From: an uncultured Opitutia bacterium
Lineage (GTDB): Bacteria; Verrucomicrobiota; Verrucomicrobiia; Opitutales; Opitutaceae
Length of the DNA: 64,000 nucleotides
Assembly: GCA_903855985.1 (NCBI GenBank)
Contig: CAIOAO010000074.1
Location: 62,001 to 126,000 of the forward strand
Reading direction: 5' to 3'
Below the pieces are notes generated by a model, which was given only the letters and a program-made list of their open reading frames with translations, was not told the DNA's origin and did not search any database. The first letter of the stretch is position 1; each line of letters opens with the position of its first letter. Position numbers and translations under genes: made by a program. Below, piece after piece: positions 1 to 8,611 of this stretch.

Positions 1-662
1 TCATGCGCCGCACCGCCGGTCCGGGCATGTCCATCGTCGGCTGGATCGAGGGCCCGCTGGCCCTCGCCGCCGAGCTGCGCGGCCTGAACACGATCATGCT
101 GGATTTCGGGGATGACCCGCAGTTTGCGCACGACCTGCTGGCCTTCTGCGCGGACGTCGCCCTCGCCTACGCCCCGGCGCAGATCGCCGCGGGCGCCGAC
201 ACCATGGGCATGAGTGATGCCGCCGCCGGCCTCATCGGCCCGGACCTCTACGAGAAATTTCTCTGGCCGCAGCAAAAGCGCGTGCTGGAGACGCTCCGGC
301 GGAACCATCCCGACGTACTGCTGCGGCAGCACATGTGCGGACGCATTGACCGGCTGTACCCCAAGATGGCGCAGCTCCCCATCGACATCTACGAAATCGA
401 TTTCCCCGCCAACCTTGCGCTCGCCCGGGAGCAGCTCGGCTCCACGCGCACGCTCGCCGGCAATGTCTCCACGATCACCGACCTGCTCGAGGGCACACCC
501 GAGCGCGTGTACGAGGCCTGCCGGCGCTGCCATGAGACGTGCGGGAAATATTTCATCGTGGGCGCGGGCTGCGAGATTTCTCCGCTCACCCCGCCGGAGA
601 ACGTGCGCGCGATGGTCGCCTACGCCCGCGACCACAAGCCGGAGGACGCCGGGAAGAAGTAA
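1..662 (+). CDS. URO-D/MtaA-family methyltransferase, 5'-truncated by the window edge
   Basis: The reading frame is open from the left edge and ends at TAA 660-662, so about the C-terminal two thirds of a usual 340-residue TIM-barrel protein is visible; the ATG at 3 is probably internal. It keeps the zinc-thiolate signature of MtaA/MtbA/CmuA-type methyltransferases: HMCGR (bases 330-344) and a later GCEISPLTPPEN whose Cys would be the third ligand. Members of this family move methyl groups between a corrinoid protein and a thiol, folate or substrate. It is convergent with the next gene and belongs to the dense URO-D-family cluster here. Among the nine family members in the window it has the most canonical metal site. 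Its substrate cannot be told. Confidence 0.8.
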   Translation, partial: MRRTAGPGMSIVGWIEGPLALAAELRGLNTIMLDFGDDPQFAHDLLAFCADVALAYAPAQIAAGADTMGMSDAAAGLIGPDLYEKFLWPQQKRVLETLRRNHPDVLLRQHMCGRIDRLYPKMAQLPIDIYEIDFPANLALAREQLGSTRTLAGNVSTITDLLEGTPERVYEACRRCHETCGKYFIVGAGCEISPLTPPENVRAMVAYARDHKPEDAGKK

Positions 663-712
663 GTCCACCGGCTGGGGTCGGGTCCGCCGGTGCGCGCTGG
701 AAGGGCCGCCGT

Positions 713-1990
713 TCATGTGCGGCCTTCCACGAGTTCCTGCGCCATCGCGGCCCACTGCCACAGCCGCTCGGGCTGGCCGGCCACGGTCGAGATGTCCTTC
801 AGGACGAGCTCCACGTGACCGCCGCGCGTGCAGTCCAGCACGTGCTTCAGCTCGCCGCGGGCCTTGCCGAGGTCGAACGCATCCGTGGCAAAGCACGCGG
901 GGTTCGGCTTGTAGCTGAAAACGTAGTCCGACCCGACCGCGGCCGCCGCGCGGTCCACGTGAATGCGGTAGTTCATCGAGATTTTCCGCAGGTTCGGGAT
1001 GCGCCGCAGGATCTCCATCTTCGTGTCGAGCGCCTCGCAGCAGCCGTAGTAAATGAGGCCCCAGCGCGCGAGCCAGGGCAGGTCGTGGCGCAGCGCGAAC
1101 TCCCAGTGCATCTCCGGCGAGACCTCGGTGAAGATCTGGGCGTTCGAGCAGCCCCAGAGGTGCGGCGGGGTCGGGTGCGCGGGATTGAAGCCGGCCCGCG
1201 GCAGCTCGCTCGTGTAGCCGTAGGCGCCGGAGCCGATGCGGCAGTTGTTGTTGTTCGCCGCGAGGAGGTTCAACGCAATGAACTGGTCGAGTTCCTTGAG
1301 GCAGCACTCGACGATGCGCGCGACGGCGGCGTTGATCACCTCGGGCTGCTCGATGAGGTCCGTCAGCGCCTCCTGCACGCCGTACCACATCACCAGGTTG
1401 TCCCAGGGCGTGAACCAGACGTTGTTACACCCCTGCTCGCGCACGGGCATGATGTCGCCAAACGCCTCGTGCATCACGTCGAACCGCGCGGCGGTGTCTG
1501 CCCGGTCCACCGTCACGACCGGATCCTTGATCTTCTTCAGGTCGGCCAGGCACGAGATCTGCGGCTCGAAGTGTTGCGAGTTGATCCCGGCGCCGCCGGT
1601 TACCGCCAGCAGCTCACCCTGCCGCATGATGCCGAAGCTCGTGCTGCGGTAGGCGATCGGGCACGGCACGTAGGTGTTGAAGATCATGTCCCCCGGCAGG
1701 TGCCGCCACTGGTACAGCTGGCGGCGCAGGTCCACCTCCAGGGCGCGCGCCCACGGCGACCGGCAGCGCAGCACCAGCTCGTCGGTGCGGTCGCTGAATT
1801 CGTGCCATGGCACCTCGGTGATCCAGATCATCGGGCGCTCGCTGTGCAGATCGTTCATCCGGCCCCACAGCCGCGCCTTTTCCCGGTGCACGGGCAGCGC
1901 CGCGATCTGCGCGGTGGCCTCCACCAGCGGTCGCAGGACCTCGCGGTCGTGGGCGAGCAGCTGGATCGGCGGAGCGGGCGGGGTGGACAT
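713..1990 (-). CDS. URO-D-family protein, long subfamily (putative corrinoid-linked methyltransferase)
   Basis: A 425-residue protein of the URO-D superfamily, longer than HemE or MtaA (about 340). It lacks the HemE N-terminal arginine/aspartate signature, so haem synthesis is unlikely. It has a GCCE motif near residues 316-319 (context YYGCCEALDTK), which may supply metal-binding thiols in place of the usual H-x-C-G, and an Asn run near the middle. Proteins of this type are often named 'trimethylamine corrinoid protein 2' in databases without biochemical proof. It is the last gene of the - strand operon after the RACo-type activator, starting 12 bp after the preceding URO-D gene. ATG at 1990 is preceded by CCTCCC, with no Shine-Dalgarno sequence. 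The substrate is unknown. Confidence 0.75.
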   Translation of the reverse strand: MSTPPAPPIQLLAHDREVLRPLVEATAQIAALPVHREKARLWGRMNDLHSERPMIWITEVPWHEFSDRTDELVLRCRSPWARALEVDLRRQLYQWRHLPGDMIFNTYVPCPIAYRSTSFGIMRQGELLAVTGGAGINSQHFEPQISCLADLKKIKDPVVTVDRADTAARFDVMHEAFGDIMPVREQGCNNVWFTPWDNLVMWYGVQEALTDLIEQPEVINAAVARIVECCLKELDQFIALNLLAANNNNCRIGSGAYGYTSELPRAGFNPAHPTPPHLWGCSNAQIFTEVSPEMHWEFALRHDLPWLARWGLIYYGCCEALDTKMEILRRIPNLRKISMNYRIHVDRAAAAVGSDYVFSYKPNPACFATDAFDLGKARGELKHVLDCTRGGHVELVLKDISTVAGQPERLWQWAAMAQELVEGRT

Positions 1991-2002
1991 GGGAGGATTG
2001 GG

Positions 2003-3016
2003 TCAGTGCACGAGGGCGGACCAGGAAGTGTAGACTTGGCGGACGTTTTCCGGGCGCGCGGCGGCGCCGAACTCGCACTGCGCAATGCAGCCGCCGTTCC
2101 GCCAGAGGTGCGTGTGGACCGACTTCACGGCCCGGTCGATGTCCGCGGGCGTGCCGTCGCTCAGCAGGTGCTGGCGGTCGATCTCGCCCCAGAACGTGAT
2201 GCGGCCGGCAAAGGGCGCGAGGGCCTCGACCCCCATGCAGAAGAGCTGCGAGTTGACCGCGTCGATCCCGATCTCAACCAGGTCGGGATAGATCGCGGTA
2301 ATGTGCCCGTCCGAATGCATGAACAGCTTCTTGCCGTGGCGGTGGGCGATCTGGGCGTAGTCGCGGTACATCGGCTTGAATAACTCGCGCCAAAGCTTCG
2401 GCGCGATGAGCAGCGCGCGCTGCGAGCCCCAGTCGTCCATGAAGCGCAGGGCGTCCACGTCGGTGCGCGCCCAGACCTCGAGCAACTCGCAATAAAACGC
2501 ATGCTGCTCGCGCATGAAGGCCAGCAGCCCGGGCGACGGGTCCGCCAGGTCGAGGTAGAGGTCCTCCGACCCACGGAGAAACTGCAGCTGCTCAAACGGC
2601 CGCGGGCAGGCCATGGCAAAGGTGAACCGGTCCGTCGCGGCACAGTCGCGGTTCACCGCGTCGCGGTCCACCGTCAGCCACTCGCGCGGCACGTGCAGGC
2701 GCGCGGAGTCGGCGGTCCAGTCGCGCACCAGCGGGTTCTTCACCTCGCCGATGACGCCGCGCTGGATGTTGACGAAGGTGCAGCCCCACTCGTCAGTGAA
2801 CTCGCCAATGACATAGGGCGCGCCACGGGTCGGGGCGGTTTGCCGCTCGTGCCCCGGGATCGCCGTGAAATCGGGCGGGAACTCGCGCTCCAGCGCCGTC
2901 AGCTCGAGCGGAAACCGCTCCGAGGCGATGGGCAGGACCCACAGGTCGCGCGGCGCGCGCGGCGGGCCGGAAAAATCCAGCGTTCGCTGCACAATCTCAC
3001 GGGGAGTGGCGCTCAT
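2003..3016 (-). CDS. URO-D-family protein (putative methyltransferase)
   Basis: A 337-residue URO-D-superfamily protein. I chose ATG 3016 over a TTG two codons upstream. The usual H-x-C-G metal motif is H-S-D-G here (around residue 232), and the C-terminal part has CIAQCEFG (around 308), so the ligand set differs from MtaA. It lies between the RACo-type activator (97 bp upstream) and the long URO-D gene (12 bp downstream), all on the - strand, which supports a role in corrinoid-dependent methyl transfer. The donor cannot be named; glycine betaine, methoxylated aromatics or methyl sugars are all possible. Confidence 0.75.
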   Translation of the reverse strand: MSATPREIVQRTLDFSGPPRAPRDLWVLPIASERFPLELTALEREFPPDFTAIPGHERQTAPTRGAPYVIGEFTDEWGCTFVNIQRGVIGEVKNPLVRDWTADSARLHVPREWLTVDRDAVNRDCAATDRFTFAMACPRPFEQLQFLRGSEDLYLDLADPSPGLLAFMREQHAFYCELLEVWARTDVDALRFMDDWGSQRALLIAPKLWRELFKPMYRDYAQIAHRHGKKLFMHSDGHITAIYPDLVEIGIDAVNSQLFCMGVEALAPFAGRITFWGEIDRQHLLSDGTPADIDRAVKSVHTHLWRNGGCIAQCEFGAAARPENVRQVYTSWSALVH

Positions 3017-3034
3017 GGGCAAAGTCGGAGGTTA

Positions 3035-3104
3035 GAGGGCAGAAGGCAGAGGTTTTAGTAGGGGGGAGATTAGGATGTCGGATACTTCTGCCATCTGCTT
3101 TCTG
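3035..3104. repeat. Imperfect palindrome of GCAGA words
   Basis: The spacer between the URO-D gene and the RACo-type gene carries CAGAAGGCAGA (3040-3050) facing TTCTGCCATCTGCTTTCTG (3086-3104). Each arm is made of near-repeats of a GGCAGAA-like word. It resembles in design, not in sequence, the other word-palindromes at 17516-17626, 19511-19682, 21966-22055 and 24488-24580. Confidence 0.5.
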
Positions 3105-3113
3105 TTTTTGCGG

Positions 3114-4739
3114 TCACGGCAGCATCAGCTCGTCGATGTAGGCGTCCTCGAAGCCGGGCTGCAGGTTGAGCTCGATGGATTCCAGCCGCGTGCAGGCCGA
3201 CTGCATCTCCGCCAGGAGACTGCGGTCGTTGAGCGCGAGGAAGGCGCCGCCGAGCGAAGTGTTGCCCACGACCTGGATCTGCGCGGGGGTGAAGCCGGGC
3301 AGCAGGCCGCAGCCGATGGCGTGCTCGAGGGAAAGGTGGAGCCCAAAGCCGCCGGCGAGATAGAGCGTTTTCACGTCCGCCGCCGCCACACCCAGCAGAC
3401 TGAGCAGTGTATTGATGCCGGCGGCGATGGCGGCCTTCGCCTGCAGCAGCCGTGAGATATCCACCTCGGAGATCCACACCGGGCCCGAGGCGCCGCGGGC
3501 GTGCAGCTGGAGCTTTTGGCCGTACTCATCCGCCTGGACCGCCGCGCCCGCGCGGACCACGAAGTCCGGCGCGAAGCGCCCGTTCTGCTGCAGGAGGCCG
3601 CGCCGCCGGCCTTCCCAGAGAAAATCCACGTAGGCCGAGCCGCAGATGCCGATGGGCCGCGCCTCGCCGCCGATCACCCCAAGTTCCACGGCGTAAGGGT
3701 CGCCCTGCAGACGGATGCGCTCGATCGCGCCCTTGACGCCGCGGGTGCCGTTCGTGAGGCCCGCGCCCTCGAAGGCCGGGCCCGCGGCCGTGGCGCAACC
3801 CACGAGGCGGTCGCCCACCTTGGCGATGATCTCGCCGTTCGTGCCAACATCCACCAGCAGCACCGGGCCCTCGTCGTAGAGCAGCCCGGTCGCGATGACG
3901 CCGGCGGCCAGGTCGGCGCCGACGTAGGCGGCGGGGCCCGGCAGTAGATGGACTTTCGCCCCGGAACCGCCGAACGCGAGGCCCAGCTCGGCCGGCGCGT
4001 AGATCCGGTGCTCGAGGAAGACCGGCTTAAACGGATGCACGCCCAACGGGCCGGGATCCACGCCTGCCAGCAAATGCTGCATGGTGGTGTTGGCCGCGAC
4101 GGTCATCACGCCGACGTCCGCCGCCGCCACGCCAGCCTGCGTGCAGGCCGCCTCGAGCAAGGGCTGGATCGTCTCCACGGCCACAGCCCGCTGCATCTGC
4201 TGCACCGCGGCGGGGCTCTGGTCACACCGCTGGATGCGGGTGAGCACGTCCTCGCCAAAACGGATCTGGGCGTTGAAGGCCGAGGCTTCCCCGACCACCT
4301 TGCCCGTGGCGAGGTCGGCGAGCAGCAGCGCCACCGTGGTCGTGCCCACGTCCACCGCCGCGCCGAAGCGCGCCGTGGGATCGAGCGGATCGCGGGCCCA
4401 CGGGACGTTGATCTTGAACTCCGCGACGATCGACGGCTCGTGCTTCAACATCGAGCGCGCCGGCACCGTGATCTCCGCCGCGCCGTCCGGCCGCAGTTGG
4501 CAGGCGCGCAGTTTATCCCCGGGCGCCGGTGCGACCGCGGCGCCGCTCGTCAGGTGCCGGAGACCCCCCGCGCGCAGCCCGACCTCGCAGCCGCCGCACA
4601 GGCCGCGGCCGCCGCAGCGGGTGTTGAGCGGGTGCCCGTGGCGGGACAACAGCTCGGTCAGTGACCGCCGTTCCTCGCCAGGCGCGAGTTCGATCTCCCG
4701 CTGACCCTCAGGAGTTTCAAGCTGAAGTTTGTGACTCAT
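3114..4739 (-). CDS. RACo-type reductive activator of corrinoid proteins (2Fe-2S + ASKHA, DUF4445)
   Basis: A 541-residue protein with an N-terminal plant-type [2Fe-2S] domain whose cysteines are C42, C48, C51 and C80. It is followed by an actin-like ATPase (ASKHA/DUF4445) domain with phosphate-loop motifs DVGTTT (130-135) and DVGTNGE further on. Family knowledge: RACo proteins use ATP to push an electron onto a corrinoid protein that has slipped to the inactive Co(II) state, restoring Co(I). The gene overlaps the DUF1638 gene by four bases (ATGA, 4736-4739), implying coupled translation, and is divergent from the corrinoid-protein gene 900 bp away. This strongly supports true corrinoid methyl chemistry in the locus. 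The length fits the short RACo class. Confidence 0.9.
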   Translation of the reverse strand: MSHKLQLETPEGQREIELAPGEERRSLTELLSRHGHPLNTRCGGRGLCGGCEVGLRAGGLRHLTSGAAVAPAPGDKLRACQLRPDGAAEITVPARSMLKHEPSIVAEFKINVPWARDPLDPTARFGAAVDVGTTTVALLLADLATGKVVGEASAFNAQIRFGEDVLTRIQRCDQSPAAVQQMQRAVAVETIQPLLEAACTQAGVAAADVGVMTVAANTTMQHLLAGVDPGPLGVHPFKPVFLEHRIYAPAELGLAFGGSGAKVHLLPGPAAYVGADLAAGVIATGLLYDEGPVLLVDVGTNGEIIAKVGDRLVGCATAAGPAFEGAGLTNGTRGVKGAIERIRLQGDPYAVELGVIGGEARPIGICGSAYVDFLWEGRRRGLLQQNGRFAPDFVVRAGAAVQADEYGQKLQLHARGASGPVWISEVDISRLLQAKAAIAAGINTLLSLLGVAAADVKTLYLAGGFGLHLSLEHAIGCGLLPGFTPAQIQVVGNTSLGGAFLALNDRSLLAEMQSACTRLESIELNLQPGFEDAYIDELMLP

Positions 4740-5476
4740 GAAGAGGCGGATTCGGGTTCGGCCCGGATAATGGATTCGTCCGCCGAAAGGCGGATGACGT
4801 GCCGGGGCGGCACGATGAGAAAGCGTTTTTCGTCCCAGTCGCCCCGCAGCAGGGCCTGGAGTAGCTCGGGATTGCCCGGGACCCGGTCATAGCCCCAGTT
4901 GCGGCAGGCCGCGCAGCTCTGCGTGTACGCCTCATCCTTCCGCGTGTCGCCCAGCTCCATGCTCACATAGGTGGCGCGGTTGTAGTGCGCGAGTCCCTCC
5001 CGGTCCTGCTCGATCAGGAACTCGACATCCTCGGGGTCGAACTTCCGGCCAAATTCCTCGCGCAGCCGGGCCTCCCGGTCCGGGCCCGGGATCTTGCCGC
5101 CGCGAATGAAGCCCGGGTTGTACCAATAGGTTCCGGGATTGTCCTTCACGTAGGCGGCGTACCGGTCCTTGTCCCCGAGGAACAGGGTCGTGCAGTCGTG
5201 CGCCCGGGCGAGGATGATCGGGCAGCGCGCATGGCGGATATTCTCCACCCCCCGGCCGCACAGGCCGAAGACCAGCACGATGGCCTCGACGGCGGAGTTG
5301 GACTCCGCGCGCTGCACCGCCCGCTGCAACTCCTGCTGCAGCCGCGCGGGATCCTCGTGCAGCGCCAGCGGGATAAAAACCAAGTCCCGGACGCGGGGGT
5401 TATCGCGTAGAAAATGACGGACTTCCGGCTCAAGCACCTCGCACGAAATGACGGAAATGTTGTATGAATTGGACAT
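4736..5476 (-). CDS. DUF1638 family protein of the corrinoid locus
   Basis: A 246-residue soluble protein recognised as DUF1638 by its spaced motifs: VFGLCGRG, ARAHDCTTLFLG, and an aromatic-rich YWYNPGF stretch. Several conserved cysteines (in CGRG, HDC, and SCAAC near the C-terminus) could bind a metal. The biochemical role of DUF1638 is not known to me. The family recurrently sits beside corrinoid proteins and URO-D-type methyltransferases, as here. It is the promoter-proximal gene of the - strand operon and overlaps the RACo-type gene by ATGA, so the two are probably made together. An accessory or methyl-acceptor role is inference only. Confidence 0.8.
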   Translation of the reverse strand: MSNSYNISVISCEVLEPEVRHFLRDNPRVRDLVFIPLALHEDPARLQQELQRAVQRAESNSAVEAIVLVFGLCGRGVENIRHARCPIILARAHDCTTLFLGDKDRYAAYVKDNPGTYWYNPGFIRGGKIPGPDREARLREEFGRKFDPEDVEFLIEQDREGLAHYNRATYVSMELGDTRKDEAYTQSCAACRNWGYDRVPGNPELLQALLRGDWDEKRFLIVPPRHVIRLSADESIIRAEPESASS

Positions 5477-5647
5477 AGGGGAATGGGGTCCAGCAGGGCG
5501 GCAGCCACCCTTTCATGACTGTAAACCACCCATCGCAGATACTGACAAAGCACGCTGCATGTAGATTATGGCATTTCTTATGTATCGCGCGGGTTCCGGG
5601 CGGTCTTCGCATTTACTTCGGGTGGCGGGACGTCCTATAACGCGGGG
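5477..5647. promoter_or_regulatory. Divergent promoter region of the corrinoid locus
   Basis: This 171-bp spacer separates the DUF1638-RACo operon (-) from the corrinoid-protein operon (+) and must hold both promoters. The stretch 5540-5600 is AT-rich compared with its surroundings. A weak + strand candidate is CTGACA (5542-5547), 16 bp, GATTAT (5564-5569). I see no cobalamin riboswitch (no B12-box-like element) and no clear operator. Confidence 0.35.
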
Positions 5648-6286
5648 ATGCCCCTCCTCACTGAACTGACCGCCGCCGTTGCCGCCGGGAAGCGGACCGA
5701 CACCGTGCGACTTACCCAGGAACTTCTCGCGGCCGGCCTTGCCCCGCAGACCATTGTCGAGACCGGCCTCGTGCCCGGCATGGCCATCGTGGGCGACAAG
5801 TTCAAACGCAACGAGATCTTCGTGCCCGAGATGCTCGTGGCCGCGCGCGCCATGAAGGAAGCGCTGAAGATCCTCGAGCCGCTGCTGGCCCTCGCGGGCA
5901 TCAAGCCGAAGTACACCGCCCTCATCGGCACCGTCCAGGGCGACCTGCACGACATCGGCAAGAACCTCATTTCCATGATGTGGCGCGGCGCAAATTTCGC
6001 CGTCGTCGACCTCGGCACCAACGTAAGCCCGGAGAAGTACCTGGCGGCCGCGGTGGAGCACAAGGCCAACATTGTCGGCCTCTCCGCCCTGCTGACCACC
6101 ACGATGCCGGCGATGAAGGAGACGGTGCGCATCCTCAAGGCCGCCAACCTGCCCGACATGAAGATCATGATCGGCGGCGCGCCGATTACCCAGGCTTTCG
6201 CGGATGAGATCGGTGCCGACGGTTATGCCGCCGACGCCGGCACGGCCGTGGACATCGCCAGGAAACTGGTTGGCGCGGCGGCCTAA
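5648..6286 (+). CDS. Corrinoid (B12-binding) methyl carrier protein, MtaC/MttC-like
   Basis: A 212-residue methyl carrier. Residues 1-85 form the helical cap (B12-binding_2) and 88-212 the Rossmann-like B12-binding domain. The base-off/His-on signature D-x-H-x-x-G is present as D99-L-H101-D-I-G104, followed by GLSALLTTTMP (S146) and GGAP (176-179), all standard for MtaC, MtbC, MttC and methionine-synthase-type domains. It takes a methyl group from a substrate-specific methyltransferase and passes it to a second one. It is the first gene of a + strand operon with five URO-D-family genes, and is the only corrinoid protein in the window, so several URO-D proteins may share it or some may not be methyltransferases for it. 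Confidence 0.93.
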   Translation: MPLLTELTAAVAAGKRTDTVRLTQELLAAGLAPQTIVETGLVPGMAIVGDKFKRNEIFVPEMLVAARAMKEALKILEPLLALAGIKPKYTALIGTVQGDLHDIGKNLISMMWRGANFAVVDLGTNVSPEKYLAAAVEHKANIVGLSALLTTTMPAMKETVRILKAANLPDMKIMIGGAPITQAFADEIGADGYAADAGTAVDIARKLVGAAA

Positions 6287-6321
6287 CCGGCCCCGTGCCC
6301 CGGCCCTTCCGGGGTTCGGCC

Positions 6322-7407
6322 ATGAAAACCATCTCCATGACGGGGTGCGAACGCGTGAACCGCATGTTCGCCCGGCAGGACCAGGATCGCATTCCGCGCT
6401 GTGATTCCTTCTGGCTGGAAACCATCGCCCGCTGGCAGCGCGAGGGGCTCAAGGGCGACTACCACGACGTCATGCTCCGTCTGGGCTCCGATTTTCACTC
6501 GCTCTGCTGGAGCTGGCCGTGCCCGTTCCCCGGCAAACGGGAGATCCTGTCCGCGGACTCTGAGACCGAGACGGTGCGCGATGCCTGGGGCGGCGTGGCC
6601 CGGCACTGGAAGGCCCGCTCCGGCACACCTGAACACATCAGCTTTGGCTGCGACTCGCGCGAGGCCTGGGAAACCATCTACCGCCCGGCCATGCTGGCCG
6701 TCCCGCTGCAACTTGACATCACGGCCGCCCTGCAGGCCCAGCGGGAGGGACGTGCCCTCGGACGCTGGACCCACCTGACGGGCGTCGAGGGCTTCGAGGC
6801 CCTGCGCCGGCTCATTGGCGACGAGACCTGCCTCGTCGCGATGATCGAGGATCCCGAGTGGGTGCGCGACATCGTGAAGGTGCACACCGACATCGTGCTC
6901 CGCTCGTTCGAGGCCCTCCTCGCGGGCGGCGTGAAGCCGGACGGCCTCTGGATCTACGGTGACATGGCGTACAACCACTCGACTATGTGCTCGCCGGCCA
7001 TGTACCGGGACCTCGTCTGGCCGGCCCATAAACGCATGGCGGACTGGGCGCATGCCCGCGGCCAGCGCGTCATCTACCACACCGACGGCCATGTCCGCGA
7101 GGTGCTCGCGCTCTACATCGCCGCCGGGTTCGAATGCCTCCAGCCGATCGAGGCCAAGGCCGGCATGGACGTCCGGGAGTTCGCCCCCCTCTTCGGCGAC
7201 CAGCTGGCCATGTTCGGCAACATCGATGTGATGAAGATGGGCACGAACGACCTCGGCATCATCGAGGAGGAGATCCGCACCAAGTTCGCCGCCGGCATGG
7301 CGACGCGCGGCTATGCCTACCACTCCGACCACTCGGTGCCGCCGCAGGTGAGCTGGGCCACCTACCAGGCCATCATCGGCTTCGTCGAACGCTACGGCAC
7401 CTACTAA
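6322..7407 (+). CDS. URO-D-family protein (putative methyltransferase), HTDG type
   Basis: A 361-residue URO-D-superfamily protein read from ATG 6322; a GTG at 6295 would add nine poorly conserved residues, and ATG 6337 is another option. The MTGCERVNRMF start is typical of this family. Position 253 has H-T-D-G instead of H-x-C-G, and the C-terminal signature is HSDHSVPP (from about 334). This places it with the ninth family member in the sugar operon (57075-58163) and apart from MtaA. It follows the corrinoid gene by 35 bp and is followed by the next gene after 5 bp. The substrate is unknown. Confidence 0.78.
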   Translation: MKTISMTGCERVNRMFARQDQDRIPRCDSFWLETIARWQREGLKGDYHDVMLRLGSDFHSLCWSWPCPFPGKREILSADSETETVRDAWGGVARHWKARSGTPEHISFGCDSREAWETIYRPAMLAVPLQLDITAALQAQREGRALGRWTHLTGVEGFEALRRLIGDETCLVAMIEDPEWVRDIVKVHTDIVLRSFEALLAGGVKPDGLWIYGDMAYNHSTMCSPAMYRDLVWPAHKRMADWAHARGQRVIYHTDGHVREVLALYIAAGFECLQPIEAKAGMDVREFAPLFGDQLAMFGNIDVMKMGTNDLGIIEEEIRTKFAAGMATRGYAYHSDHSVPPQVSWATYQAIIGFVERYGTY

Positions 7408-7412
7408 TTTCC

Positions 7413-8543
7413 ATGAGCGCGACCATCATCGAACCCTTCCGCAAAAAATGGCGTGGCCCGCTTACCGACCGGGCGCGCTTCGTCCGGCAGCTGAACCGCC
7501 AGCCCGTCGACCGCTGCTTCAACATGGAGTTCGGTTACTGGGACGACAACTTCAAGCTCTGGCCGATGTTCCGCGACCACGGCATCATGAACAATGAGGA
7601 CGCCGACCGCTTCCTCAGCTTCGACCGCACCGCGATGGTCGGTTCGCCCTGGATGCACCCGGGTTTTCCGTATGAGGAAATCTCGCGGACGGCCACCACC
7701 CGGATCATGCGCAACGGCGACGGCCTGATCGCCGAGGTACCGCTCGACGGCCACGACACGATTCCCCACTACCTCGAGGCCACCGTCAAAACGCCCGAGG
7801 ACTGGGCCAAGGTGAAGGTCGAGCGCTTCGACCGCCGCCATCCCGACCGCAAGCCCGACCTCGCCGCGATTCTCCGCGACCACCCCGCGGACCGCGACTA
7901 TCCGCTCGGCGTGTGGGCCGGCTCGATGATCGGCAAGATCCGCGACATGCTCACCGTCGAAGGCCTGGCCTACGCGGTATATGACTATCCGGAGATGGTG
8001 GAAGACATGGTCGAGACGTCCTGCCTCCTCCTGGAGGACTTCCTCGATGCCGTCCTGCCGCAGGTGAAATTCGACTACGCCGGCGGCTGGGAGGACATTT
8101 GCTACAAGAGCGGTCCGCTCGTCTCCGTCGATTTCTTCCGCGACATCGTGGTGCCCCGGTACAAGCGCATCAGCACCAAGTTGCGCGCTCACGGCGTGGA
8201 TCTCTGGTGGATTGACTGCGACGGCGATGTCCGGCCGCTGATCCCGCACTTTCTCGCCGGTGGCGTGAACACGATGTTTCCATGGGAAGTCAACGGCTCG
8301 GGCCATCCCGGCGAGTCGCTGGACCGCTGGGGCCCGGAACTGCGCATCATGGGCGGCGTGGACAAGATGGTGCTCGGCCGCAGCCGCAAGGACATCCGCG
8401 CCTGGCTCCAGTCGCTCGCGCCCTACGTCGCGTCGGGCGGCTTCATCCCGTTCTGCGACCACCGCTGTCCGCCCAACGTCAACCCCGACGACTACCTCTA
8501 CTACCTCGACCTGAAGGAAGAGCTCTTCGGCCTGCGCGGTTAG
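7413..8543 (+). CDS. URO-D-family protein (putative methyltransferase), CDGD type
   Basis: A 376-residue URO-D-superfamily protein starting at ATG 7413, five bases after the previous stop. The central metal motif is IDCDGD (Cys about 269) and the C-terminal motif is CDHRCPPNV (from about 348), giving three cysteines that could form a thiolate site. The stretch GGVNTMFPWEV followed by MGGVDK is shared in pattern with the sugar-operon paralogue at 57075-58163 (AGVNFLFPMEV, MGGIDK). It is co-transcribed with the corrinoid protein. Function is inferred from family and context only. Confidence 0.78.
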   Translation: MSATIIEPFRKKWRGPLTDRARFVRQLNRQPVDRCFNMEFGYWDDNFKLWPMFRDHGIMNNEDADRFLSFDRTAMVGSPWMHPGFPYEEISRTATTRIMRNGDGLIAEVPLDGHDTIPHYLEATVKTPEDWAKVKVERFDRRHPDRKPDLAAILRDHPADRDYPLGVWAGSMIGKIRDMLTVEGLAYAVYDYPEMVEDMVETSCLLLEDFLDAVLPQVKFDYAGGWEDICYKSGPLVSVDFFRDIVVPRYKRISTKLRAHGVDLWWIDCDGDVRPLIPHFLAGGVNTMFPWEVNGSGHPGESLDRWGPELRIMGGVDKMVLGRSRKDIRAWLQSLAPYVASGGFIPFCDHRCPPNVNPDDYLYYLDLKEELFGLRG

Positions 8544-8572
8544 CCGCCCATGCTTTGCCCGGCTCGCACCCC

Positions 8573-8606
8573 AAATCGAAAATAGAAATTCGCGATTCGA
8601 AAATAC
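8573..8606 (+). repeat. AAATCGAAAAT-type low-complexity word repeat
   Basis: The 68-bp spacer between two URO-D genes contains an A/T-rich string of GAAAAT-like words (AAATCGAAAA ... TCGAAAATAC) unlike the surrounding GC-rich DNA. Nearly the same string, about 25 of 33 aligned bases by eye, occurs in frame inside the pyruvate carboxylase gene at 25994-26028 on the other strand. Confidence 0.6.
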
Positions 8607-8611
8607 CTAAG

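Noticed and set aside
5477-5647. Possible cobalamin riboswitch before the corrinoid operon
   Set aside because: No B12-box-like sequence or suitable pairing was recognised in this spacer or before the DUF6580 gene; the spacer is also short for one.
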